Positions 30,022 through 39,414 of a stretch of DNA of 64,000 bases are shown here, piece by piece. The DNA comes from Tillandsia leiboldiana (Eukaryota > Streptophyta > Magnoliopsida > Poales > Bromeliaceae): assembly GCA_029204045.2 (NCBI GenBank), contig JAQNDB010000135.1:62001-126000 (forward strand), given 5' to 3'. How positions within the stretch are numbered: position 1 is the first letter of the stretch; each line of letters starts with the position of its first letter. The notes under the pieces were generated by a model that was given only the letters and a program-made list of their open reading frames with translations, searched no databases and was not told the DNA's origin. The position numbers were made by a program, and so were the translations under genes.

Positions 30022-32322
30022 ATGTCAAGGAGACGCCACACTCATAGGTCCTCTCCGGTGCCGCCTCCAGCGGCGCCCGAGCAGTCGGGATCTGGCGAGG
30101 TGCAGGGGCTGCGAGAGCAGGTCGCTGCTTTGGTAGGCGCGATGCAGCGCCAGGAGGCTCGATTGGAGCAGCTCCAGTCACAGTTGGAGCAGCAGGCAGC
30201 GTTGGCGGCCGCGACGGCGGCTGAGAGCCGTGATCCGCCTGCACCCTCGACTCGTGCGCCGGGAGCGGTTGAGGGTGAGGGCGTGGGGGCCGTTCCACTG
30301 TCGGCGTGCCCCCTTCCGAGGAGTGCGCCTCTGGCGGCATCGGGTTCTACTACACCCGATACGACGGCAGAAACGGCGGAGCGGGAGCGCGCATTGGCAG
30401 TTCTGATGCGGTTCCTAAAGTTCAAACCTCGGACCTTCGAGGGAGGGAAGGTGGAGCCGGCGGTAGTGGAGTTGTGGTTTGGCGCTATGGAGACTATCTT
30501 TGGAGATCTCCCTGTCCTGGAAAGGGACAAGGTGCCCCTGGCCACGCATAGTTTTGGAGAACCGGCGTTAGTATGGTGGAGGCGGGTGAAGCGTGATCGA
30601 CCCGCGCATCTTCCTCCGATGTTGTGGGGGGAGTTCAAGAGGACGGTGTACGGGCACTACTTTCCCGACGCCGATAAGCGGGTGATGAAGGAAAAGTTTC
30701 GCAAGCTGCGGCAGGGAAATCGCTCGGTGATGGAGTACGAGCAGGAGTTCACCCACATCATCGACTGTGTTCCCGATGTTGTTCGCGACGATGCGGACCG
30801 GGCCGATTGGTTTCTGCGGGGGCTTAAGCCCTGGATCTACCGGGCCGTGCAGCTGTTCAAGCTCACGACCTACGCCGAGGTTCTTGATCGAGCGCTGTGG
30901 GCAGAACACGGGGATGCCCATGTGCGCGAGGAGCGCGAGATGGCGGCGGAGCCCAAGGACAAGGGCAAGAAGCGCCAGGGCGGTGGTTCGGGGGCACAGT
31001 CTAGCTCCAGGAGGCCCCGGAAGCAACCGAGATCGCAGCCGGGGAGGCAGGGACCACGGCCTTACATTATCTGCGGTAGCAGGGACCACCGGGTGCAGCA
31101 GTGCAGGCAGCGTGAGGGCAGATGCTATAGCTGCGGGCAGGAGGGGCACATGAGCCGAGAGTCCCCAGCGAGTGGTTCGCGTGCCCCCTCAGCTGCATCG
31201 ACTCCGGCAACCCCTGTTCATTATGGAGGCGCTCCTTATGTTCCCGTCTCTGCGGGGCGCGCGATGGCTCCTAGGTAGCAGGAGATGACGCGATCGGCGC
31301 CGAGCGGGCGGGTATTCGCCGTTCAGGCCCAGGCCCAGGATCCTGTCGACATCGAGGAGCCCAGTGTCGTGGCAGGTATGGTTCTAATACATGGAGTTCG
31401 CTCTAGGGCCATTTTTGATACAGGTGCTACGCATTCATTCATTAGCGGATCATTTGCACGCACTCATGGTATTATCTTGGAGGCAACGGGCAAGTGGCGA
31501 GTCGAAGGCCCGGAGTCGTCATCTATTACTTACACGGGGTGCTTATCCTGCCCGGTGCAAGTGGGCGACTGGATTATGCCCGTCCGGTTGCTCGAGCTCA
31601 AGAAGTTGGAGGCGTTCGACGTCATCTTGGGCATGGACTGGCTCTCGAAGTATCACGCTGTGATCGACTGCAGGAGGAAGTTGGTCACTTTTCGGGAGCC
31701 GGGGCAGGAGTAGGTTATCTATCGAGCTCATCAAAGCTCGTGCTTCGTTGCAACGGTGTCGGCAACGAGAGCGAGGAAGTTGGTCCATAGCGGTTGCCCG
31801 GCATTTTTGGCGACCGTTGTGGAGGTGGACCGTGCGACTCCGATCATGGAGGAGTTATTGGTGGTGCGGGAGTTTCCTGATGTGTTTCCCGCGGAGTTAC
31901 CGGGGATGCCGCCGGATCGGGCGATCGAGTTCATCATAGACTTGATTCCCGGGATGGCGCCGATCTCGAAGGCCCCGTATCGTATGGCGCCGGCAGAATT
32001 GAAGGAGTTGAGGGATCAGTTGCAGGATCTTCTTGACAAAGGGTTCATTCGGCCAAGTGTATCGCCGTGGGGAGCCCCGGTATTATTTGTGCGCAAGAAG
32101 GATGGTTCTTTTCGACTCTGTGTGGATTATCGGGAGTTGAACAAGGTTACCATAAAAAACAAGTACCCGTTACCCAGAATCGACGACTTGTTTGACCAAT
32201 TGCAAGGGTCGTTGGTGTACTCCAAAATTGATCTCCAGTCCGGCTACCACCAGTTGAAAATCAAGCCGGAGGATGTTCAGAAAACGGCGTTTCGCACACG
32301 CTACGGTCACTACGAATACACG
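30022..32322 (+). pseudogene. gag-pol: gag-pol of element G, interrupted by two TAG codons and an insertion
   Basis: The start is the ATG at 30022 (MSRRRHTHRS), the first in this frame after the leader. Gag covers 30022-31278: a coiled N-terminal segment (REQVAALVGAMQRQEARLEQ), the capsid (VELWFGAMETIFGDL, LVWWRRVKRD, EFTHIIDCVPDVVRDDADR) and two knuckles near 31066-31155. Both knuckles are damaged: the first Cys of the first is lost (YIICGSRDHRVQQC) and the last Cys of the second is Ser (CYSCGQEGHMSRES). TAG at 31276-31278 and 31711-31713 interrupt the same open frame. Protease has IFDTGATHSFIS with the Asp codon at 31417. RT begins about 31870 (PPDRAIEFIIDLIPG, VRKKDGSFRLCVDYRELNKV) and is cut at 32322 before the catalytic motif. 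Confidence 0.88.
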
Positions 32323-32575
32323 TGTTACGGCATTTTGTGTTGGCACATTTCGTGAGTTGAGTCGGAGTCTTAAAGGGAACAAATTGTCAAATCGGCTTTC
32401 GAAGACTCATTGAAGATTCAACATAAGCTCAAGATAACACTCAGGTATGGTTAATTAAACCATGGTGATTTAAGTTCATTTATAATCATTGGAATCAGGA
32501 ACTTAGTGAAAACCGGTTTAGACTTGGTCTTAGGAACTTGGATTTAACTTACAATCTAATTTAAGTTTGGTTTCC

Positions 32576-32848
32576 GGTACTTGGTTTGATTTGGATAAAG
32601 CTTATCTTGGAAAAATCAGTTTTTACATTACGTACCGGAACCACACTTGAAGTTCCTCTAACCCGACACAGAATTTTCTGTAAATTGCACTGTGTACCGG
32701 AACACGGACTCGCGTACCGGAACACAATAGAAAAATCTGTGGTTTGCACCATTGCGTACCGGAACGCGATATTTGGTACCGGTACACAATGCCCCATCGG
32801 GATAAAATTACTAAACCGACTTTTATCCTTTTCCAAGGGTTATAAATA
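32576..32848 (+). promoter_or_regulatory. U3 palindrome cluster and TATA box of Sirevirus-like LTR1
   Basis: CGTACCGG or GGTACCGG occurs repeatedly (about 32637, 32694, 32715, 32755 and 32776), several within self-complementary GTACCGGTAC-like contexts. TATAAATA follows at 32841-32848. Sireviruses are known for palindrome-rich LTR control regions. The same motif cluster reappears upstream of ORF2 in this family. Confidence 0.6.
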
Positions 32849-32955
32849 GAAACTTAGGGTTTCCCAACGAGGGGGACTAATACCGATCAATTCAGAAACA
32901 CTCGTGAGAAACCCTAGAGGCTGGTTTTTATCGTTCTTCTCTTTCGCCTCTTTTA

Positions 32956-33058
32956 GGTCAATTCGACGGTTCCTTCAAGAACATATCTTTTGTCGAATTG
33001 ATCTAATCTTTGCTTAGACATTTCTTCTACGGTTCCTCAATGAGAATCTAAGCAAAGG
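32956..33058 (+). other. Two long leader hairpins in LTR1
   Basis: GGTCAATTCGAC (32956-32967) pairs with GTCGAATTGATC (32992-33003). CTTTGCTTAGA (33008-33018) pairs with TCTAAGCAAAG (33047-33057). Both unpaired regions contain ACGGTTCCT. The same sequences are present in LTR2 (offset +15316) and LTR3 (offset +22327). Confidence 0.65.
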
Positions 33059-33095
33059 ATCACCATCGAAGTCAATATTCTTATCGACTGAGTTT

Positions 33096-33200
33096 GCGTC
33101 GTGGATTCGACGTAGCATCGTGGATTCGATGTGTTGAAGGCGTTTCGTGGATTCGAAACGTGTGCTCGTGGATTCGAGTGGCGTTCGTGGATTCGAACGT
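33096..33200 (+). other. Array of five covarying hairpins in LTR1 leader
   Basis: Five units each carry the loop TGGATT closed by TCG/CGA: 33096-33113 (stem GCGTCG/CGACGT), 33115-33132 (GCATCG/CGATGT), 33140-33161 (GCGTTTCG/CGAAACGT), 33163-33180 (TGCTCG/CGAGTG) and 33181-33200 (GCGTTCG/CGAACGT). The stems differ in sequence and length, but each is paired throughout, allowing G-T ends. Gaps between units are 0-7 bases. The array lies about 250 bases after the TATA box, so it is part of the transcript. It is repeated at 48412-48516 and 55423-55527. Confidence 0.75.
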
Positions 33201-33650
33201 GTGCAGTGGGCGTGCAAAATCGGTGGAGCGCGAGGTCCAAGAAATTGAAGGAGGGGTTAAATCTGTGGAGACGGTAATCACCTTATTATTCTTCTTTTCT
33301 TAGGGATTGTTATTGCGTGGAAATCCAACCGGTCAGCGCAAGGTCCGAAGAAGCTGAAGGAGGGGTTTGAGTCCGTGGAGTCGGTAATCACCTTGTTATT
33401 CTTCTATTCTTAGTGGATTGTTATTACGTGTTGGTCCCATGGTTTTTCTCCTGGATTGGAGTTTCCACGTAAATCTTGGTGTGCTGTTTTTATTTTCCGC
33501 ATTGATTTTTATTTTGCACTGAGATTGAGTTTTTAAGTATTACACCTATTCACCCCCCCTCTAGTTGTTTGATAGTACCTATTTAGATCCTTGTGGATCC
33601 TATTTAAAAACCTACAATTGGTATCAGAGCGGGTTTTAGGTTTATCTATC

Positions 33651-35295
33651 ATGATGGGTGAAAGTGGTAATATTTATAGACCTCCTCTTTTCGATGGGAC
33701 TAATTATGCTTATTGGAAAGTGCGGATGAGAGCTTTTCTCATCTCAATTGAGAGCTTTTTGATGGGACTAGACTTCAAGATGTAATAAATACATGTGCTA
33801 ATTTAGGAGAAAAGATCCCGGAGTCGAAAATTGTAAGAAAGATACTTCGGACTCTTCCGGAACGGTTTAGGGCAAAGGTTACCGCCATTGAAACCGTTAG
33901 TCATCCGGATGAGATGAGTATAGAGGAATTAGTAGGTGCTTTGCAAACTTATGAAATGACTTTTCCTACTAATCAAGTTTCTTCCAAGTCTTCTTCTAAG
34001 CTTACAGGTATTGCATTCAAATCAACAAAGGAAGAAGATAGCGAATCAAGTTCCGACGATGAAATCTCTTTTGCCAATTTTGAAGAACAATTGGCGCGGA
34101 TCGTAAAGAAATTTCGTCGGAAATTTTGGAAGAATCGAACCGATGGATCTTCATCCACGAAACCTTCTAAAGGATCATCGGGTTCTAAATCCTCTAACCT
34201 CAAAAGCTTTGCAAAACCTTCTAAAGAAAAAGAAAAAGATGATTTCGAAGGGGAAATCCAATGCTATCGATACAAAGGCTACGACCATTTTTCAACGGAT
34301 TGTCCTTCTCCGAAATCATATAAAAAGAAGGCTTTGCAAGCGAAAACTCGGGACGATTCTACTTCTAATGAATCGACCTCAAGTAAAGAGGAAAATATCG
34401 TTGCTTCCATGCCTCCCATTTTTCCTCTTCTAATAATTGTTTATCATCATTAGTCACTGACTCTACTCCTTTGATTTTGTATGAAACATCAACAACCGGC
34501 GGAGAGTCATCAAGTGAGGGGGAGTCGGACGAGGAAGAACTCGTTGAGGCATATCAACAACTTCTTGCGGAATCTAAGAAGATGGCCAAGCATATCAAGA
34601 AGTTGAGGAAGCAACGACTTGAGAATCAAGACGAGAATCATGCTTTAAAGATAAAACTTCATGATCTCGAGGAGGAACAAGGACGTTTATTGGATAATAA
34701 TAAAATCCTCCAAGAAAAGATAAATCAATCGGAAACGGTCGTTAATTCCCACATTAACAAGATTGATTTTCTAGAAAAACAGTTTGAGGAGATTCATGTC
34801 ACCAACCAAGCATTGACCAAGCAAGTTCATGAACTCAAATCTGACATACAAAGGCTTTCAACCGTTTCCAAGAAACTAGATTGTATGAGCGGATTAGGTC
34901 AAACAAGAAAGGTTGGTTTGGGATTTAAAAAGAACCAAACTGTGAAGACTTCAAGTCCCACTATCAAATCGAAAGGAAGGACGTGTCACCTTTGTGGACT
35001 TGAAGGACATTTGGTGAAGGTTTGCCCGAAAAAGAGAAAGAAAAATTCTTCGGCAACTTCATCTAAGGAGCGGACTCAAGGGACTCAAAAGATATATCAA
35101 GTCAAAGGAGTTCACTCATCCCATCAAAGGTCCGAGCCGCAACATCAATCATTCAAGTGGATCACTGCGAGGCAAAGACCTAAGGTGGATCGACAGTCAA
35201 AGCTATCAACTCCCGGCCACAACGAATCAAGACAACCCAAAATCCAACGATTTTGGATTCGGAAAGGTGATATCTTTCCTTGTCTTAAGTTCTAA
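33651..35295 (+). pseudogene. gag: gag of Sirevirus-like copy 1 (deleted and frameshifted)
   Basis: It starts at ATG 33651 (MMGESGNIYRPPLF), shortly after the PBS. Against copy 2 it has a net 316-base deletion at about 33750-33767, bridged by short filler copied from nearby sequence, and a one-base deletion near 34405 that ends the frame at 34453. The remaining frame (34471-35295) encodes a long coiled coil (residues from MAKHIKKLRKQRLENQ through LKSDIQRLSTVSKK) and an intact zinc knuckle CHLCGLEGHLVKVC (34984-35030), followed by a basic tail. An earlier knuckle-like CYRYKGYDHFSTDC has Tyr for the second Cys. The protein would be the particle-forming Gag. This copy is non-functional. Confidence 0.85.
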
Positions 35296-36329
35296 ATAGC
35301 TTATGACTGTGTGTAATGCTTTGATTGGTTTTCCTTTCATATTTTTCTGAATCTCTGCATTACATGTTTTCAATGCTCTTCGTTTTTATGTTTTGTTTTT
35401 GAACAAAAGGGTTTTCATGAACAAGTGCATTGAATAAAAAAAAAAAGGGGCTTCACGTTATTCACTCCAAATTAATTTTATATGGATTATCAACTTTACT
35501 CCATAATCATAATCTTGAAGATACTTCATTATAGGAGTTTTTGATATTATAAGCATCAAATTTTTGAAATCATGTGTGATCTTTAGATGCTTAATCTATC
35601 TCGGTTGTGTGAAATCATTGTGATAAATGTGAGACAACCGATAGACTAAAATTTGGGATTTAATTCTTTCACGTAAGAGATTGCCTCCTTACAAGGGTAA
35701 ATAATTGAATTATGAAAGATGTGGAAAGAGTTACATCCGAAAGGAGTGTGAAAACTACCACCACATGCTGGAAAGAGCTGCCACCCCGGTCGTCCGGTTT
35801 GTGTGTGAAGCTACCACATGTTATGGATGCTTGATAGTATTTTATGAGAAAATCTTTAGTTGAAGCATTTGGAGATTTATATGCAAAACTCTTATATTTT
35901 GAACAATCTCCTGGTTGGTATAAGGTGGGATAGTTGAAAGATGCTCAAAGAGCCACCCTTAGGAATTTTAGTGATTATCTCAATTTGAAAGGGTAGAATT
36001 CAAGATTGATGTCGTTTGGAAATCTCCGTAAGTCATCTTTGTAAATTCGTTACATCTTGATAGACTTTGGATCTCAAGATTATTTTTGATGACTTGTGTT
36101 TGATGAATATAACATGAAAAACGGTTTATAATGTTTTACCTTTATTTTTCATGATTTTGGAGTAAATCTTTTTAATTTTTATAATTAATTGGATTGAATG
36201 ACATCTATGTGAACTCATTGTTTTTCAAAGAACTTAAATGGGTTTCTTGATGGTATACAACTCGGTATTTGAAAAGATTTCAAAATTTGGATTTGTTTCA
36301 AGAAATTTTTGCTCTTTGGCTCTGTTGTT
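35296..36329 (+). other. Non-coding interior between gag and ORF2 (copy 1)
   Basis: About 1 kb of AT-rich sequence lies where pol would be expected. I find no trace of protease, integrase or RT in any frame. Copy 2 has the same sequence at about 50937-51958, so the loss of pol predates the duplication. Confidence 0.75.
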
Positions 36330-36689
36330 CCGGTACCTCCTTTTTAGTACCTGAAAATCCAATCCGGATTAGAAAATCCAATCCGGATCCCGAATGTGAA
36401 GTTTTCTAGTTTTTCACTTGCGTACCGGTACTACATTTTTAGTACCGGAACTACATTGCGGATCCGGATCCCCCTGCCTGTCAATCCGGATCCCGAACGA
36501 TGGTTTTTCGGCTTTTACACTGCGTACCGGTACGCGGCTTCTGGTACCGGTACGCGATCTGGGATTCCTTATATTCCGAGACTACATTGTTTTTATTTCA
36601 TCTCTCCCACTTCAAAACCCTCCCTCTCTCTCTCTAAAACATCTCTAAGGGGTTTTTCATCAAGATCAAGTGATTTGTTGCTTTGATTT
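36330..36689 (+). promoter_or_regulatory. Candidate internal promoter and leader of ORF2 (copy 1)
   Basis: A cluster of CCGGTACC, GTACCGGTAC and ATCCGGATCC palindromes (36328-36557) resembles that of the LTR U3. TTATATT follows at 36569-36575, then a CT-rich leader (36600-36640) and the start of an intron-like segment. The arrangement looks like a complete second transcription unit inside the element. Confidence 0.5.
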
Positions 36690-37054
36690 GTAAGTTTCTT
36701 CATTAATCTTGCTTACTTTTGTTTCAAAACCCTAGTTTTTAGGTTTTGATGTTTTATTTTGGGATTTTTGAGTTGATCCTTACTCCAAATGAAATCTCTT
36801 GCTTAAATCACTCTTAATTCATGTTTAGAACATATTTGGTTGTTTTCTATCTAATTAGATTCATGTTTCCATGCTTATTTGATTGAATCTAACATTTTCA
36901 TGTGTTCTTGACATAGAAAAAATTGAGAATTAGGGCTTTTAATGCAAATGAATTTTAAATGATGAATCATCAATTGTGACATGTTTAGAATGTTTCTTAG
37001 ACATGTTTAAGCCTTCCTATACGATCAAATCATAGTGCATTGTGTTCTTTGTAG
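36690..37054 (+). other. Putative 5'-UTR intron before ORF2 (copy 1)
   Basis: GTAAGTTT at 36690 matches a plant donor and TGTTCTTTGTAG ending at 37054 an acceptor. The sequence between is AT-rich with no open frame. ATG of ORF2 follows four bases later. Copy 2 has the same sites at 52319 and 52681. Confidence 0.5.
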
Positions 37055-37057
37055 GAA

Positions 37058-38337
37058 ATGGCATTTTCATGGCTTCTTGCACTAGTGGTTTTGATGGCCA
37101 CTGGAAGTGGACGTGGTCGCGGTTCTGGAAAGAAAAAGGCTGCCAAGCGATCACGCAACGAGGATTCAACTAGCTCAGATTCTGAACATTCCTCAGAATA
37201 TGAAGAGGAATCAGTTCAAGGAAAGGGGAAAGCACCTTTGGCTTCAAGGAAAAAGAAGGGTGCGGATTCTCCTCCGCGTAGAAGTACCGGTGGACCGGTA
37301 ATACGCGAGCGCTCTCAACAGAGATCAAATGTTGATGAAAGTGAACCGCATGTGAGTGCAAAACGCCGTGCCAGATTTGCAAACCGCACATGCATTGGAG
37401 AGCGACACGTGAACTTTAACGAGCTATGTCGTGAGGTGCCAGACTTTGCAAGGCTTTTGGAACGAAGTCATATTCGGCCACTTGGCAGAGTTCAACCTAA
37501 GATGGGTTTTTGTGTGGAGATCATCAGGGAATTCTACATGCAAGGTAACATACTTCAAAAAGACCATGACACCGGAGCTTTCGTCTTTGAAACAACAGTT
37601 AGAGGCGTCAAGTTTGACATTACTCCAGCAGTAATTGGTGCAAACCTTGGATTAGCTGTTGACACTACTGGTCTTTATTACACTGATGGTAATTTCCTAC
37701 ATTATAGCCATTGGGATATGGTTGTGGACTCTATTTGCAAGACAGGGACGCACACGAACAGATCATATGTTGAATCAAAGGACCTAAAACCAGAGTATCA
37801 TATTTTGTCCTTAATTGTATGCTACAACCTATTGCCCACACTGGGGACCAAAAGGATTCGATGGGATCGATTCTTACTTCTCTTTTTCCTCGGTCATCCG
37901 GAAAGTGCAAATGGAATTAACACCAACATTCCATTTCTCATTTGGCAGCAAATGGTACATGTCATTGAAGGATCTAGGCAACGTGACCTTCTACCGTATC
38001 CAATCTTGATTACTAGTATACTGGAAGATCACGGAGTGGACATTTCTTGTGCCAAATATGATTATGGCTTGGGGGCAATTGATGGAATCACTTTAGCCAA
38101 GTCGATTAGCACTTTGAAGACATTTGGGCATACAAAAGCCTATGCAAGTGAAGCGACAGTGAGTGCACCACCTCGTCAAGAATCTCCTCAACCAGATGAA
38201 GTCATTACTCTTCAAACCTTACATCGGGATGTTCGTTCATTAAAGCAAAGGATGGAGCAAAGGATGGAGCAAGGCTTCAAGAAACTTGAGGATGGTTTAA
38301 AGAAAATCTTCGATATCCTTGGGTGCAAACAGGATGA
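37058..38337 (+). pseudogene. ORF2 of Sirevirus-like copy 1, 5' part (split by solo LTR I)
   Basis: ATG at 37058 gives MAFSWLLALVVLMATGSG. An alternative start is the Met 12 residues later (MATGSGRGRGSGKKKAAKR), the only one kept in copy 2. A basic, Ser/Glu-rich N-terminus (to about residue 120) is followed by a globular region (about 125-340: RHVNFNELCREVPDF, FCVEIIREFYMQGN, FDITPAVIGANLGLAV, CYNLLPTLGTKRIRWD, PYPILITSILEDHGVD). This region resembles the family called 'putative plant transposon protein'. A short helix LKQRMEQRMEQGFKKLEDG and an acidic end complete it. The frame is broken at 38337 by LTR I, and the acidic end lies at 46953-47037. It sits in the place of the envelope-like gene of other Sireviruses. 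Function is unknown. Confidence 0.75.
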
Positions 38338-39414
38338 TGTCACGCCCCGGGGGTCGAAACTGCGACCCGGGCACGCCAACAGATCCGCCACCTATGCGAA
38401 ACCCCGCATAGGCGAAGCGTCCAACCTGCAAAGTATCATCTAACAACTAAAATAGATATCAGAGCTGAAGAAAAACTGCTGTAATAAAAACCTGAATCAC
38501 TGTACAACTGAAAACAAAGGTACAATATCCATCTCCCAAAAATAGTAATACAATAATCCGGTCCACCGAAACTGTAATACAAGTAAAAGCCACCTATACA
38601 TCATCTACAAATCCAAAAAGGGAGATAAACTGAAATAATAAAATACAACTGAGTACAGTGAAACCCACAAACAGGGCTGGTACATCTATCCCACTGTAGA
38701 AATCAACACTGGTAAGGATCTATCTCGCGACTCCCTCGCCCCGCACCTCCAACCGTAAGGTCAGCAACTCCCGCAGCAAACACTGCAAAACAAAGGCGGA
38801 AAAGGAAAAAAACAACAATGGGGGTGAGAACCGCTAGTAAAACCAGTAGCCTCCCCCTGCGGGTAAAGCCTCAAACCCCGACGTACCCACTAAGTCTACC
38901 AGAGGCACGAAAAGAATAAAAGAGGTGGTAAGCTAAAAACAGAAATACTGATAAGAGGAAGCTACCACTAGTGTGCCTCTAAATGCCGTGCTAAGAAGTA
39001 TAGCTAAATGTATGCATCAGTAAATAAATGCCTGCCTGAATAAACCCAATCCGACCACCAGTAAACACTGGTACTGCCTGCTCTGCCTGCCGCATCGGGT
39101 ATGCCAGCCTACGCATAACACCAATGCAAAAAGGAGTCTCACGGACTCAAAGCCTGTCTGTCGCACACTCCGGAGTGGCACTCGAGGGGAGCGACCCACA
39201 CGAGTAAGTATCTCAGTAACAAGTATCAAAACTAGCAGAACTGGATCACGACTCTGATCAAAGTGGGAAAACCCATCCACTAAAGAAAGCCCGATCCCAC
39301 CAATCTGATGCACTGTAAATACCCGGTCGGCCGCCCAAAGTCCGCGGTCGCCGCAATATCCCACAAATCCCCCAAATCAAGCCCGACCTGTCATCCCCAA
39401 TCCGATGCACAAGT

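Larger units (their letters stand above)
26750..32322 (+). mobile_element. Element G: Ty3/Gypsy chromovirus, 3' part displaced by Sirevirus array
   Basis: The 5' LTR (26750-29651) is followed by a PBS at 29659-29670, a leader with hairpins, then gag-protease-RT in one frame from 30022. The element stops inside RT at 32322, just after YGHYEYT, where the Sirevirus LTR begins. It inserted into LTR H. The remaining pol and the 3' LTR must lie beyond 64000 if they still exist. Confidence 0.88.
32323..33616 (+). repeat. Sirevirus-like LTR1 (1294 bp)
   Basis: The LTR runs from TGTTACGGC to AACCTACA. U3 holds a cluster of GTACCGGAAC/GTACCGGTAC motifs (32576-32790) and a TATAAATA box at 32841-32848. 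The leader downstream holds two long hairpins (32956-33003 and 33008-33058), five consecutive small hairpins (33096-33200) and a 107-base tandem duplication (33236-33320 and 33343-33432). It ends with the CCCCCCCTCTAG stretch and CCTACA before the PBS. Confidence 0.9.

Noticed and set aside
33096..33200. CRISPR-like array (repeat TCGTGGATTCGA with spacers)
   Set aside because: The repeats are only 12 bases, spacers are short and unequal, and the flanks pair with each other. The context is a plant LTR with no cas genes.
33014..33281. Minus-strand frames rich in Glu-Ser-Thr repeats in the Sirevirus LTR
   Set aside because: They are translations of the hairpin array read backwards. They are repeated in all LTRs only because the LTRs are repeated.
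37058..37111. Signal peptide of an envelope protein (MAFSWLLALVVL) at the ORF2 start
   Set aside because: The hydrophobic start exists only in copy 1. Copy 2 loses it by a one-base deletion, both share the downstream Met, and the protein has no other membrane segment.
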